A DNA stretch of 64,000 nt. Source: Pholiota molesta (Eukaryota; Basidiomycota; Agaricomycetes; Agaricales; Strophariaceae). The stretch lies in contig JACGCK010000059.1 of assembly GCA_014925825.1 (NCBI GenBank), positions 202,932-266,931 of the forward strand. The letters run 5' to 3'. A program made the translations under genes and the position numbers. Of the stretch, positions 45,859-58,867 are shown in pieces. The first letter of the stretch is position 1. Each line of letters opens with the position of its first letter. The notes under the pieces are model-generated. The model searched no databases. It was not told where the DNA came from and was given only the letters and a program-made list of their open reading frames with translations.

Positions 45859-48545
45859 TTAGGCCTGGCGTTGGTTAAAGGCCTCGAGCGACACAAAGAA
45901 GCTTTTGGGTATAGAAGATACCCCGCGTGCGTATATCTGATTGGTATACATCTATGGAATAGAAGTCGTCAAAATCCATCGAGTCAAGGAATGTAAAAGG
46001 AGCGTACAAGATCATCGTAGATAATAGCCGGCACTTTCTTGTCGCATATCGACGATCCCGGATGTACTTTGATGATCTATAATGTAGATGTTACTATCCA
46101 GATGCAAGCCCCAAAGTAGCAGAAGAGAAAACCGTACCGTTTGACCCATAGTCTGTTTATAAGTCCATCCGTCTGCAAAAACGCCGAATTCCCCGCGAGG
46201 CCATGCCCCAGACTCCGAATTACAGCATCCTCCTCTTCCTCGCCACCCTCCTTCTCTCCGTCCCCGGGATCGATCCCCACCCGCCGACACACAAGCACCA
46301 ACTGCTCTCTAATATCGCGCGCCTCGATAAACGTTCGCTCATTCAGAAAATGCGACCTGCACCACTCCTTCCGCCCACTCTTGCTATCCGCCTTCGCGAT
46401 CTCTCTGTATGCTCGCAGGGCGTTCAGCACGGTAAGATGGTCCCCGCGCGGGTGGATAAACATGCGCCGCGCGTCCGCGGCGGCTGTGCGCTGCTCCGTG
46501 AGGTCGAGGAAGAGTTTCGAGGATGCGGAGAGCACTGAGACGATGTCGAGCACGGCAGCTACACAGCCGTATTGCACGGAGGCGACGACGGCGCACGCAT
46601 ACTGCGGCTCGAGCGGGAATGCGGCCATCTTGCGTCCTGCAGGTGTCAAGTTCTGGTTATTGTCAATGGCGCCGAGGAGCCAGAGGGTTTTGAGAGCGGA
46701 AAAAACTACATCGCCGTCAGTACGGCGGTAATAAATTCAAAAAGAGCAGACTTACTGGTGTCGGAGTCAGGTTTATCCATGAGGTCGAGCTGCTCTAGAT
46801 TCTGCCCGAGGGTTTTTAGATTGAGGATACTCGAGGTCAGACTACATCTAAGAATTTCAGGTTCTGCGGAGAGCGCCATGTCCTTGAACGCTTCTTCGGT
46901 GTACAGTCGGAAACAGACACCACTGCCCTCGCGCCCCGCACGACCTGCGCGCTGCATCGCAGATGACTTGGTTATATCCCTCGTCAGCAGGGTATCGAAG
47001 CCTAAGTAGCATTCGTCAGTATCGGTAATTTGATTGGCAGAAAATGTACGCACCTCCTCCAGATATTCTTGCGAGGTATTGTTTTTCTTTGCATTTGCCC
47101 GTGTCGATGACGTATTTTATACCGGGTATCGTGATGGATGTTTCCGCGATGTTCGTCGCGAGAATGCATTTCCGCATGTTCGGTGGTGTGGGATTGAAGG
47201 CTTTGTTGTTCTGCGAGTGGTCTTGCGCGGCAAACATAGTGCATGTAAGTACCTGAGGGGACGTAAGGAGGAACCCAAAGAATTATTTTTGCGATAGAGA
47301 TACCCACGGCTTGTTTGTCGGCAGGAAGTTGTTTAGCATATAGGTCTATTGATTTTTGTAGGTTCTCGATGTCTTCTTGTCCGGGTAAGAATATAAGGAC
47401 GTCGCCTGGTGGTTGATCGGTATGAATTTGGAAGAACGTCCGCATAGCAGCATCCGCGTAGTCTAATTGACTTTCCGCAGCGTGGTATATTTTGACGGGG
47501 TGTTGACGACCCTTGACATAGATAATTTTTGCGCTTTCTTGATGTCAGTACATGCAGCGAAGAAAGCGGACGAGAACTTACTCATGGTAGAATTTACTGA
47601 ACTTTTCCGCGTCCAGTGTTGCACTCATGATAACAATTTTGAGGGGGTTCGAGGCATTCGCCTTGCCTTTACCCTTGGCATCGCTCGGTTGATTCCGCAT
47701 TTTTTGGATGGTCTTGAGGTTGGCTATGAGCAGATCCGTCCGCAGCGTCCGTTCGTGAGCCTCATCGACGATAATAACGCTGTAGTTGCTCAATAGCGAG
47801 TCGGACATGAGTTCGCGCACGATCATTCCGTCCGTGAGGTACTTTATACGCGTCTCCTCGGACGATTTCTCGTCGAATCGTACAGCGTATCCTACAAGGC
47901 CGCCGAGAGATGTGTTTTGTTCCGCCGCTACGCGGTGGGCGAGAGAGGTAGCGGCGACTTTGCGCGGTTGAGTGACTGCGATCATGCCGTTTTGTGCCAG
48001 TCCGGATTCGAGGATGTATTGCGGCACCTCTGTTCAAAATGAGCACACAAACCTTGGTCCATGGCAGTTGACGTACGGGTTGTTTTTCCTGATCCTGTCT
48101 CTCCTAAAAGAATAGTAACCTCGTTCTTCCGGATTTCCTCGATTAGGGCGTCCCTTCCTGGATCCAGTTAGGTTATAAGCAATCAACAATACGAATGCGC
48201 ACCTTTGGCAATAGGAAGTTGCTTCCTCTGCTCTTGAAGTTTTTCAGCTTTTGGCGTTGAGTGCGCGCTAGGTCGAAATCCATTGATTTGGCTGGGTCCT
48301 GCGCCGTTCACTTGAGGAGAGTCGGGTGGCTGAAATGAATGGCGGCGCTTCTTCTGCTTGTGCCCATCATGGTGGCCATTGACAATAGAGTTCCTGCGCT
48401 TTAGACTCTTCCTCCCTCTGTCCTCCTCGTCGCTGACATCGACCCATGCTATTGATTTGTTCCGTTTGCGGTTTTTCTCGGTTTTCAACCCGAAATATGC
48501 GGGGTCTCGCACCAAGGAGATGGGCTTTTGAACAGCGGTCGGCAT
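45859..48545 (-). CDS. DEAH-box RNA helicase, DHX33/Dhr2 type
   Basis: ATP-dependent RNA helicase, most likely nucleolar and active in rRNA processing. About nine exons; it starts MPTAVQKPISLVRDPAYFGL with a basic, disordered N-terminus (KQKKRRHSF). Helicase motifs in order: Walker A LLGETGSGKTTQVPQY, VTQPRKVAAT, DEAH in VIIVDEAHERT, motif III IVIMSATLDAEKF, LIFLPGQEDIE, ATNIAETSITIPGI and QRAGRAGREGSG, followed by HA2 and an OB-fold tail (KVHPGSSICDKKVPAIIYDD, YTNQIYARGVSSIPKSFF). The stop is at 45859-45861. One base appears missing near 46163: the frame changes from SAFLQTDG to YKQTMGQT where relatives read DGSYKQTMGQ. As the gene is probably essential, an assembly error is likelier than a true null. 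SCC2 diverges from it. Confidence 0.9.
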
Positions 48546-48770
48546 GATAAGAAATTAGCACAAAAACGGCCAGAATATTGCTATCTTGCTGCAGAATATG
48601 GGACTGGCATTCTTGGTGCCTTCAGGCAGCTCGTTTTTATTTTTCACCCATGGCACTAGCTTGGAGCGGATGTCACGCGTCACGTGTGTCACCTCCTATC
48701 CGCGACGGCGCGAATAAATTGAGCTTGCTCTGAACGCCATCAGCTTCGACCTCGAGGGCCATTGCTCGTG
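48546..48770. promoter_or_regulatory. Divergent helicase/SCC2 promoter with an MCB box
   Basis: 225 bp separate the two start codons. An ACGCGT (48675-48680) overlaps a CACGTG-containing stretch, 91 bp before the SCC2 ATG, consistent with G1/S control of cohesin loading. Confidence 0.45.
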
Positions 48771-51700
48771 ATGAGCGGCCACAACAACCAATGGCTCCCC
48801 AATAACCACCCCACTATCAGCGCAGAGATCCGCAGCAACGGCCGCAGGAGCCCCATGCTACGAATTTCCAAGGACAGCGTCCATCGGATGCTGTACAGAA
48901 TGGACAGAGACTTCTGGCGGTGTATCCGCCAGCTTCAGCGACGCCGACGCATCATGGCAAGTTTTTCTCTTGAACAATAAGTCAAAAATCTAATCTAGAC
49001 TCTAGTTTCACGACATATAAGCAACATGACCTTGACTGCTGCGCCAACATTTCCCCAGCCCAACTATTACAACGTGCCTGGTTCGGATTATTCGCAGAGA
49101 AATCCAGCACCTTTTTCAGAGTACGACCAGCAGCTGAGGTATATGGCCAGCCAACAGCAACCATTGGATGGCTCAGGATATTGGGAGAACACGCGCAATG
49201 ATGCCGTGAGGATGCTAAACGAGCAGGCAGGGCCGTACGTATGCAAAACACGCATATTCACATCATTTTACTGAATATATGCGCTTTAGTTCCTATCAGT
49301 ATCAAGAACCAGTGCACTGGTCGCCACCAGCGCCACCATCGTCGTTTCAGACGACGCCTTTTGCTCATTCAGTTTTCCAACGTACCGCGCCCAGTAACGC
49401 ATATCCAACGCCCCCACCGGCGCCTATAAATCATTCTTCATCGTCTCTCGCTTTCGCATTAGGACCGCCACCTACTCAAAATCAATATCAACCACCACCG
49501 CAGCCTCAACCACAACAGCAACAACAGCATTTCATTCCTCAGACTCAATCACATAACCATGCGCAGCAACAGCTTTTCAGTCATCAGCCTCAATCTTACC
49601 CCCAACCCGTAAAAGTTTTTCAACCTCAAGAATCGCAAGCATTTTATGAGGACTTTCTTGAACGTAAACTACATCAAATGAATCCTCCGCCTCCTCCAAC
49701 TCCTGTTTTGATTCAGCCACAGCCACCTTCTCGCACCGTCACGCCTCCGCCAAAGGTGAAGCTATTGACGCTAGAAGAAAGTCCCGATCCTCTTGCACTT
49801 TGTTCTGATACGACGCCAATACCTTCCGCACTTTCGGTTACACCTCAGAAGAGAAAACCCATGGTGTTGATAGAATCACCGTCTATCAAAAGGATGCAGT
49901 CCCTGAAGGCCATGTCCAACTCCCTGCCTAACCAATCGCCTGCGTCAAAAGGCGCAACACCTCGCCGTGCCGTTCCGCTCACACCCAGCACAAATGGCAC
50001 CACTACTTCAAGTGCATTCTCCAAAATGTCTGGGATGTCTCTCAACAACGTTACGCCAACGCACAAGCGCATTATAAACAAGGCATATGTATCTGTGCCC
50101 CCAAGCCCGTGGACGACGCCGAGCTCGACTCGAAAGACGGGCGAAAAACTTGGAAAGTTGGAGTACAGTGACACGCCAGACATGGGTGGGTATGGATCTC
50201 AGGATGATGGCCCATCGAGTCCAACAAAACGGCGGGGGATAACTGACTCCGTGAAGAGCTCTTCACGGCGCACGGGGGACAGGGACGATCGAGGTATTTT
50301 TCATGAACATCTATGTTGAATCAGAGCTCATCTAACTATTTTTCATACCAGGCCCACTCGAAAAACTTACTTCACTAATCGAAGATATCTTCGAAGCTGA
50401 AGACACGCTCCCCTCAGAACTTGAGCCCGCCGACCTGAATCATGATTTTTTTTCGCCCTCGTCCACCGACCTCTCGCGGCCAATGCTCGCGGCCTCCGCT
50501 ATCCGCAAACTCACGAAGTACATCAATCACGTCGCGCGACCAACGAAACGCCTCAGGCAACCTACCACAGGCGGCGTGCTCGGCACCCCGCGTGCAAAGG
50601 GCCGCATGGCGGACGTTGACACACAAATGCTCTCGCGCCTGCTGAAGATTCTAGAAAGAGGCGTGCGCGCTGGCGAGGATGTGGAGCCTTTTCTGCATCA
50701 TGCAGTTAGCGGCTCGGGGCATGGAGCGAAGAGTGTCTCGCCGAGGAAACCGAGTACGAAAAAGGGCGGTGCGAAGGCGCAGGCAGCAAAGGGCGATCGA
50801 CGATCAAGGACTCCTAGGGATGAGGAAGAGCATGATGAAGGTTCGTCAGAGCCTAGGGCATCGCAGTCTACGGTTCCGAGCGTAGATGACGCAGACTGGG
50901 AGAAGCTGGCGGCGCAGCTTGATGTGGCACATGAGAGTATCCTTGCCGCCGACTGCTGTATCGCTCTACTCGCGAGCGACAGACTAACGAAGCAGGCACG
51001 TTTTCTTCTTGTTCTCTCAATCTTCTAACATTCGTGCTGATTATGGTGCAATTTATTAGCTTTACTCTGAGGAGCTAATCACGGCCTGTCTTAACACTAT
51101 CAAGAATCAGCTAACCAAGATCCTCTACCCGTTCGTCGAGGCATCTGCCGAGGCTGGCGCCACGCTAGGCATCAATCCGCTCCTCCAAGGCATCGTGAAA
51201 AATGCGCACGCGACGGCTGCCGCCAATCGACGCCAGCTCAGCGAGCTTTTCGTAGCGCTTTCCGCGGTGATTCCTCGAGTAAACGACCTGGTGAACGCGG
51301 AGGCGGTCTCGATGTCAGACTCGATCATTATTCAGGCAGTGTATATCGCGATCGGGCCGTTCTTTGTGGCTGATGCTGGTGTGGAGGATGGGAAGGGGAA
51401 AGACAAGAAGGAGAACGTCGTTATAAAAACTTTGGGAAAGAGCGCAATGCGAGGTTTGAGATTGGATGCGCTTTCATTGATTCGAAGCGTAAGTTTTTTC
51501 TATGAAGGTCACACTCCGACATTTTTCATTAACGGATCGTTCATATAGATTTTTGCAAACCACGAGGACCAAAGATCTTGGATTATCGAAGAGATATTGA
51601 CTTCTCTCATCAAGCTCAACGATACAAAGCAAAAGGCAGGCCAATATCGATTACGAGATGGGCGTTCGATCCGTACCGTCTCGGCACTGCTTCTCCAGCT

Positions 51701-54700
51701 CGTACAGACATCGGCACACGACGTCCGGATAGAGGCGAAGAAGATCAACAAGGTCCGCCAAAATACATTCGCGCTGAAGCGGCAGGAAAGCTTCTCTGAG
51801 CGCGAGGGGCAGCAGCCGCCTCTGCCTGAGCCGTTTCTCGATGATACTGACCAGGAGGTATGTATTTTCCTGTTATATCTGCGAGCTTGGGCTGATGGCT
51901 ATGTCGCATTCGATAGGAGATCCGACTGTATGGAACAGGCTTGGAGTCGGCTACGAAAGCGGCGAAGGCTATTATCATATTCCTTACGCAGAGATCTGGG
52001 AAAGGAAAGGCAACGAAGAATTCGAACGAAGCTGAATACCGTTTGATATTCGATAACTTGATCGACGACCTTCTAGTTGTTCTTTTTTGGCCAGAGTGGC
52101 CTGCGGCGGGTCTCATTCTCAGCATCGCGTCCAAGTTCATGGTGTGTACTCTTTCTGTAGTTTTCGCTTCAAGGAGAGGACAGTAATTTATATCTCGATA
52201 TTTGTAGGTGTCGTCATTAGACGATATCAAGACGAATTCACAAACGGATAGCAATGCAGCTAAGACTATGGCGCTTGACCATCTCGGTGTCATCGCTGCC
52301 AGAATTCGGACAAGTGTGCTAAAGGTCCAACGGGATCCGCCTTCGAAAAAAGGCTTGAGGCCACTTGATGATGTAGGCTTTTACTGCTACACCGTGCCCG
52401 AAGACTTACACAACGCCTTGCAGATTGTGTCAGGCGTAAGCTTGAAGTACTTGAACAGGTTTTTGGATGCACATCAGAACGTTGCCTCTCATCTGTGCAA
52501 ACGATCGTCAGAAGATCAAGCTTACGATGTACGTAGATTCAAAAATTGAAAATTTTATTTGTCTAACACATCAACAGAGTGCGAGAGAGTTGACTGCCGC
52601 CACTCTCGGGCAAGAGCTTGCGGCGGCATTGAAGCAAGTCCATGGCTGGATTGAACATCCCGAAGCCGACGAGGACCTGAACATCAAGGATCCAGCCCAC
52701 TTGGATGCATTTGGTCAACGCTTGAAACTTGCCTTACGAGCATTGTGGAAAGATATACCAAGTGATGTCTTTGATGTTGGGTTCGTCAAATTTTTGGGCT
52801 TTTACTTGGCTCCTTATTTCTGAACTTTGGTCATTAGATCGCAGGAAGAAGTCTCACGAGTTGATGGTCTCGCTGAAGAGATTGGCACAATTCAGAGCCT
52901 GCGCAACTCGTTCAATCCAATCCTGAGCGTGATCTTGATGGCTCTCGACGCACCTGCTATCTTCATGCGGACGAAAGCCCTTCGTGCCCTCGGTCAAATC
53001 GTCACCAGCGATGCCTCCATTCTGGCGATGGTGGGCCTTCGTTTTTCTTCTTCCCATTTACCAACGACTGACCTTTCAATTTAGCCAAATGTTCGCCGTG
53101 GTATCGAAAGTCATCTGCTTGATAGTTCACCTGCCGTTCGCGACGCTGCAGTTGAGTTGATTGGAAAGTATGTGATTGACTCGCCGGAGGTCGCTGGAGA
53201 CTATTATCAGAAGATTGCTGATCGTATGGCGGTAAATATATTTTCTTCAAATAATCTGCACTGCGTGAACTGAAGTTGACTATAGGATACTGGATTGAGT
53301 GTACGAAAACGGGTCATCAAATTGCTGAAGTCTTTCTATCCTATTACGACCGATGCTCGTCGAATTGATATTGCCACTCGACTTGTTTTGCGAATGTTGG
53401 ACGAAGACGATACAGTGAAAGATCTCGCCATCAAAACGATCGAAGAGCTCTGGTTTCCTCCACTTCCTTTACCGTCTGCTATGAAGGGCCGATCAGCCGC
53501 ACCAGCAGCTAACCCGCACGATAAGGCTGCTTTGATATCTAAAGTGTTAGTCATCATGGGAACCTCTGCCCAGTTCAAGGATCGTCAGTCTCCTCTGGAA
53601 GATCTGTTACATAAAATTATGGCGGAGAAAGAGGGGAACGAGAAAAATTCCTTGCATGCTCGATACGGAGAGATTTGCGAGGCGTTAATTGATGGCTTGG
53701 TCGATGCTTCTGATCTCCCTGGCTTCGTGCGTCTTTTATACGGTTTACCCTCTCGAATGAGAACGAAATGCTGATAATCTCACTATAGACTGTGATCAAT
53801 TGTATCAGAACGATCTATTTACTAACATCTGCCTATCCGTCGATCCTGTCTGGTACCAACGCTTCTACTCTTTTGCCATACCTCAAGAATGCGAATTCGG
53901 GCGAAGAGTTGTCTACCTCCGATTATTTGTTGAAAATATTCAAAGTGTCGATACCCCACATGCCGAAAACCGCTGCGAAGTTTGGCCACGAGCTTCAAGC
54001 GGCACTGCAACCCATGATCATCAAGCCTTCTGGCGCGGGTGGAGTTCAGGTCCGTTTTGTTCTTTCGTTACAATATCTCATGCGCTAAAGGTACCTGCGA
54101 CGGTAGATCCTGCAAGAAACCGTGGGATGTATGTGCGTGGTTGTACAACATCTCACCCATGACTTCGTGCGATTGGTCAACCTTCTGAAATCTTGCAATG
54201 GTGAGCACAACTATCCGCGAAGATTGATTATATATTTTTAATCAAAATTATAACGAACCCAGCGCGCCTTCAACAAACTATCAAAAAACCTGCTTCGCAA
54301 GAGATTGGCCCCAACGAAATCCGCGCTTTGATCATCCTGATCTTCATCGTGTCGCTCCTTGCTGAAAATTGCAATTTCGATAATTTACGAAAAGATATTC
54401 CAAGTGAGTCTCATCGATCTTTTTCTCGCATCTTATCTCACCTTCTGTAGACCTCGTTGCCGATCTTAACGCAATCTCACAGGTGAAATCACAGCAGCCG
54501 TTATTATTTTATCTATAATTAACCATTTTTTTTATCTATTCAAGGGCCCCATCAGCGAACATGTGTACAATACCTTGCTCACTCTGTATGAGAAACATCA
54601 CAATTCGTCGCTAAGGGGTCGCATTCTACAATGCCTTGGTATGTCACGTATATTTTCCTTTATCACTAGTGGTTAACGGTTGATTGGTAGGCTTCCTTTT

Positions 54701-56441
54701 CCGTGCTCATCCTACGCTGATGACCATGGAACGCTCGGCATTGGTCATGGATGAGATTTTTGCATCATCCGAAGAAGAAGGGAAAGGACGCCTGTTGAAG
54801 ATCATTCAAGATTTCCTTGTATCTGAAGCTTCCAAACACAGTGCGAAGGAGAAAGGTTAGCAGATAAATTTGAATCACTCTCACTTACACGTCACTAAAG
54901 TCAACCATTCTTTTAGAATCCGCCAAAGCCAAATCGAAACCCAATGACGTTAATATGGACGAGCTGGTCGGCAATACCGACGGATTCGCAGATTCTGGGT
55001 GCGTCGCATTATGTCAGATTAGCATAACATTTTGGCTCAAACATATCATCCATTCTTAGAGTTAGCTCTGCTATTGTTCAACGCTATTTAGATCATGTCC
55101 TTGAGGCCGCTCTATCGCAGAACGTCCAGATCCAGGCAGTGGCTATTGACGTCTTGAGTTTCACTATCAAGCAGGGTCTTGCTCATCCCCTTCAGGTGCG
55201 TCTTGTAGCTCTTCGAACACTCTTCCTTGTCTCAATATATCTATTGTAGTCCTTCCCTGTTATTGTCGCTCTTGAGACAAGCCCTATTGCCAGCATTAGT
55301 AACAGAGCTAGCGCACTACATGCCGTCCTTCAAGGAAAACACGCCTCGTTGCTTAATACCCGGTATACCGTCAGTGCTAGGAAATCCTTTGACTACCAGA
55401 AAAAGATATCTACTGGCGTTGCACGAGGTCTGTTGGCTGTTGCACTTTTCAATGCAAACATTTTTACTTACACAATCTACAGGATTCCGCGTGCAACCTA
55501 CACCGACCGCTCTCCTCCAACGATGGTATTCACATATTCGCGAGAAACGACCTATAAGGCAGGATTTTTTGAAATCATTGGTCAAGATATTCCAAGAGAA
55601 TTCTTCCTATGAGTCAACACAGGTTTGTTCTCGCACATCTTTTAATTTGGCGGTGCTCAAATATCCTTCAGGATGATGTAAATTACATGAGATACATGGC
55701 CGAAAATTTCTCCGCGTTTGATTACAAGACCCAAGAAGAAGTTCTCACTGTTATCAAGTACCTCACGAGCGTCCTCTCAACGACAGGGATGCAATTACTG
55801 GAAATCATTTCGCCCTCGCATCTACTAACGCATCTGCACGAACCGATGCAGTCACAACCGTCACAGCAATCTCAGCCGGAGCCTGCAGTTGCAGCGCCTT
55901 CAGAACCTTCACCTTCAGCGGTAGGTGGACGCTACATTCTAACTCGTCACTTCGTTTGACCTAAATTTATTTAAAGAATCATGAGGCTATGAACGTTGTG
56001 GTGCAAACGAAAGAGAGTACTTTCGAAACAAAACATGACCATGTCGCCCTAATGCGAACATCTGTCATCATTGCTGTTGTGATGGTTCTGAAAACTCATC
56101 TGAAAGCTCTGTATTCCCTCTCCGAAGAGTATGTTTTGATGCTGCTCTAACGTATAGCAAGCTGACTCCGCTTTTTCTAGTAAATGTAACAAATTCGTCA
56201 TCGGGAAGAAAAGCGCCATTGGAGACAAGCCAGCTACGAAACGTCACGATAATCCCATTTCATGGGATCGGCTTCCTTTTGCCACCACTCCTCTTCTAAC
56301 CACTCAAGACGCAGATGCGCAGAAGGCCAGGGTAAGTATTATTATGCTTTCTCAATTATTCGACTAACGTTATCTCAGTTCCTCGAAATATGGAACGAAG
56401 ACGGCTTGACTGCAGAACCAGAAGAGGAAGAATTCCTATAG
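48771..56441 (+). CDS. SCC2: Cohesin loader SCC2/NIPBL/Mis4
   Basis: HEAT-repeat protein that with Scc4 loads cohesin onto chromatin; nuclear. It has more than twenty exons, e.g. 49022-49234, 49290-50293, 50352-50995, 51060-51488, 51549-51857, 51917-52141, 53085-53231, 53286-53726, 53789-54049. The N-terminus is Pro/Gln-rich, then Ser/Thr-Pro rich. The conserved helical body starts near [13 protein letters not shown] and includes [95 protein letters not shown] and [17 protein letters not shown], the hook-shaped Scc2 core. It ends [20 protein letters not shown]. Exon 1 (48771-48960) is one base short in a C-run (48809-48812): [13 protein letters not shown] switches frame to [15 protein letters not shown], which then joins exon 2 in phase. 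The intron at 50996-51059 has a GC donor. Confidence 0.93.
50996..51059 (+). other. SCC2: GC-AG intron in SCC2
   Basis: CAG|GCACGT...TTATTAG, 64 nt, joins SDRLTKQ to [10 protein letters not shown] in the correct phase. The nearest GT would give the wrong frame. Confidence 0.75.
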
Positions 56442-56676
56442 AACTTTTTTTTGGGAAGACAATACTAATTTATTGCTCAACTTGCTGATCCATCGCACGC
56501 ACAACTTGCCTATTTGCCTGGTCCATCCTTTTATTCTTGGTCATATTCTATCATTATTACATGCTCTGCTACTGTCAAATAATTCTTGCTCTCTGATCGC
56601 ATACTATACCCGCAATGTGTTTGTATCCTCATCATACATAGTAATGCTGTTCTACATAATTAGATATCGTCCAATG

Positions 56677-57905
56677 CTATGTTGTTGTCTTTGCTCCTGT
56701 AGATACCAGTGGAACGACGGCGCCGTCGACGAAGGCGACAGGCCCTTTAGGGATGGTTTCTCCGATGACTTGCTTGATGTCGTCGTCGAGATGCGGGTCG
56801 TCCTCGAATTTCCATTCGAGCTCGCCTCCATATGGAGCAGGCAGGTCGTGTGGATGGACAAGTTGCAGCAGTGTAGATCCTGGATCTTTCCCTAGTACAT
56901 GTATCTTCTGACGTGTCCCTTCATCAAACCAGCCCTAGATAATTGGTCAGTTCCGTACAACTGGATTTCAAGACACAGCGCGGAGGTCGCCTCACCTTTA
57001 TCCAATTCCATATCGTAGGAAAGAACGAGGGAGAGTTGACGATAGCGATAGCGTGCAGGGTCTCGGATAGTTGGCTGTAGACAGCCGCGAGGCCTCTTGG
57101 AGATGGTGTCGGAGCCTCCACATTGATCCAAATGAGACGCTTTCTAGGTCGATGATGGTGGTCGTAGAGGATATTGGAGTGGGTGCGGTTGAGTGGGGGA
57201 CATGGGAGCAAAGGGGAAAGATAAATCGGGTCATGAATTCATATAATGCGACGCTGTGGTTTGATTTAATCAGCGTGATTTGCAGCGGAAGAGTTGGGGT
57301 AGGCGACAGGATCATGTATGAATAATGAGGATGGCTTACATTCTATTGTACCTCGTCGCCGGTGGGATGGCGTCTAGCTCCGACTGTATAGAATCTAGTG
57401 AAGCTAGCCGGTACACGAAAAGAGGTACGCCAAGCTGATTGATAGGGTATCGTAGTAAATAGGCAAGTTCCAACATTATTTCGCAAAGATTGCGTACCTT
57501 ATCTCGACGCCCAGTCCATCGCGGGTAGAAACGCTGAGAATGGGCCATATCTTCAGCACTGAGGTCTTCATATAGCTTCGACACATTATGTTTCTTCCTC
57601 CATGCCTCAGTGTCGGCGAACTGCTTCTGAGCAGCGGCAGGATTGAAGGATCTCGCTCGTAGGAATCGCCTGTTAAATATCCAGCGTCAATTGATAAATC
57701 AAAGCACTGGATTTTAAAGTGAAATGCACAGTAACGTGGTATCTTCGTGCGAGGCAGCACTATGCTCCGTAGCAGGCGTATATAGGCCCGCTTTCTCCAA
57801 ATCCTCCTTGAAGGTTGTCAGAGCCTGCTCTTGCTCTGACGTCAAGTTTCCGAGATGGCCAGCCAGGTGATGTCCCTCGAGAACCTTCAACTCCTCCTGG
57901 GCCAT
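56677..57905 (-). CDS. SEC14-type phosphatidylinositol/phosphatidylcholine transfer protein
   Basis: CRAL-TRIO lipid exchange protein that tunes Golgi lipid signalling. Exon 1 (57905-57730) encodes MAQEELKVLEGHHLAGHLGN, the CRAL-TRIO N region with LTSEQEQALTTFKEDLEKAG; exon 2 continues LRFLRARSFNPAAAQKQFAD. The lipid-binding domain reads GVPLFVYRLASLDSI, VALYEFMTRFIFPLCSHV, TTTIIDLESVSFGSMWRLRH, TLHAIAIVNSPSFFPTIWNW and PGSTLLQLVHPHDLPAPYGG, ending in a C-terminal GPVAFVDGAVVPLVSTGAK. Relatives read TANYPETL where this sequence shifts frame between TANYP and ETL: one G seems lost near 57064 (CCGAG in place of CCGGAG). This is a core function, so an assembly error is likely. Confidence 0.9.
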
Positions 57906-58430
57906 GTTAGCCTTTCTTTCGGGTGGTTACGGCTGCAGAGCTTTCCTATGGTATGACTCCGTATGAGCTCCCAATTGAGAGCGAATTGAAGGTGCGGATG
58001 GTGGGAATGAGATCAGATCTAGAAAGACGAGCACAGCGTCGAAGGGAATCCGGCAGACCGCTTGATGTGATTTGCTCAGCCTTGTTGGATAATGACTTGA
58101 AAGTTCATAGTCACATAGATGATGACTCTGAAGAAGGGAAATTTGAATGACAGGAGAGGTGAAATGAGGTCGGCGAAATAGACTGATAGGTAGTTCAGAG
58201 CACCAAGCGAACATCCATATACATAGGTTCTGGCAGGAGTCCGCAAGAGTGAAAGAGCAGGCTTTGAAGGTCCCGGGCCATTCCCGGTCGGCTAATTGGG
58301 CTCTGCCGACGAGCGGTTCCCGAGATCTATTTCAAGAACGCCTTTGATCATGAGCGTTCAGTGCAGTGAGCGCACGTTGGTATATTCAAACAATTCAATA
58401 ACGATTTACCACACATAATTGCAAGGAGAC
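57906..58430. other. SEC14 upstream region
   Basis: Upstream of the minus-strand SEC14 gene. The short plus-strand frame at 57923-58150 has no domain. Confidence 0.45.
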
Positions 58431-58432
58431 AC

Positions 58433-58707
58433 TAAGGTAGAGAACTGACGCTACGGTCATCATCACGTGAACAAAGTGGGGAGTTTGGCGGGGAGAAGTG
58501 CGAAACTTGCATTGAATGGGGCATCATCAGATCAAAAGAGACTCAGAATCTGTTTTCGCCAGACTCTGCGTAGGCACTTAATCTAAAAACTGGTGAAGAC
58601 AATTTTTCTTAGAGTTCTGTAGAAAGGTGTCCCATCCGATTTACGACAAACATGGGCCAAATTTGTGGCACACGTGATGATTACCGTAGCGTCAGTTCTC
58701 TACCTTA
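58433..58707. mobile_element. MITE-like element with 37-bp terminal inverted repeats
   Basis: 58433-58469 (TAAGGTAGAGAACTGACGCT and onward to CATCACGTG) is the reverse complement of 58671-58707 with one mismatch in 37 bases. Both ends are TA followed or preceded by AGGTAGAG/CTCTACCT, so the element proper would be 58435-58705 (271 bp) flanked by a TA duplication, as for Tc1/mariner-derived MITEs. The interior has no ORF of note. CACGTGA/TCACGTG E-box-like sites sit at the inner edges of the repeats. It lies between the SEC14 and acidic-tail genes. No other copy was found in this window by eye. Confidence 0.75.
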
Positions 58708-58867
58708 ATTAGAGTACAACGAGGCAGAAAAAAGGTTACAACTTGTTCTGAGCATCGAAAAGGAAGGGAATCCGCTGAACACTACTAAAAACGATTGAAA
58801 AGGACAAGTCACAAAATTGAAGGTTGTGAAGGTTCTCATTTTGAGAACATTAGTAGAATCCGATTAT

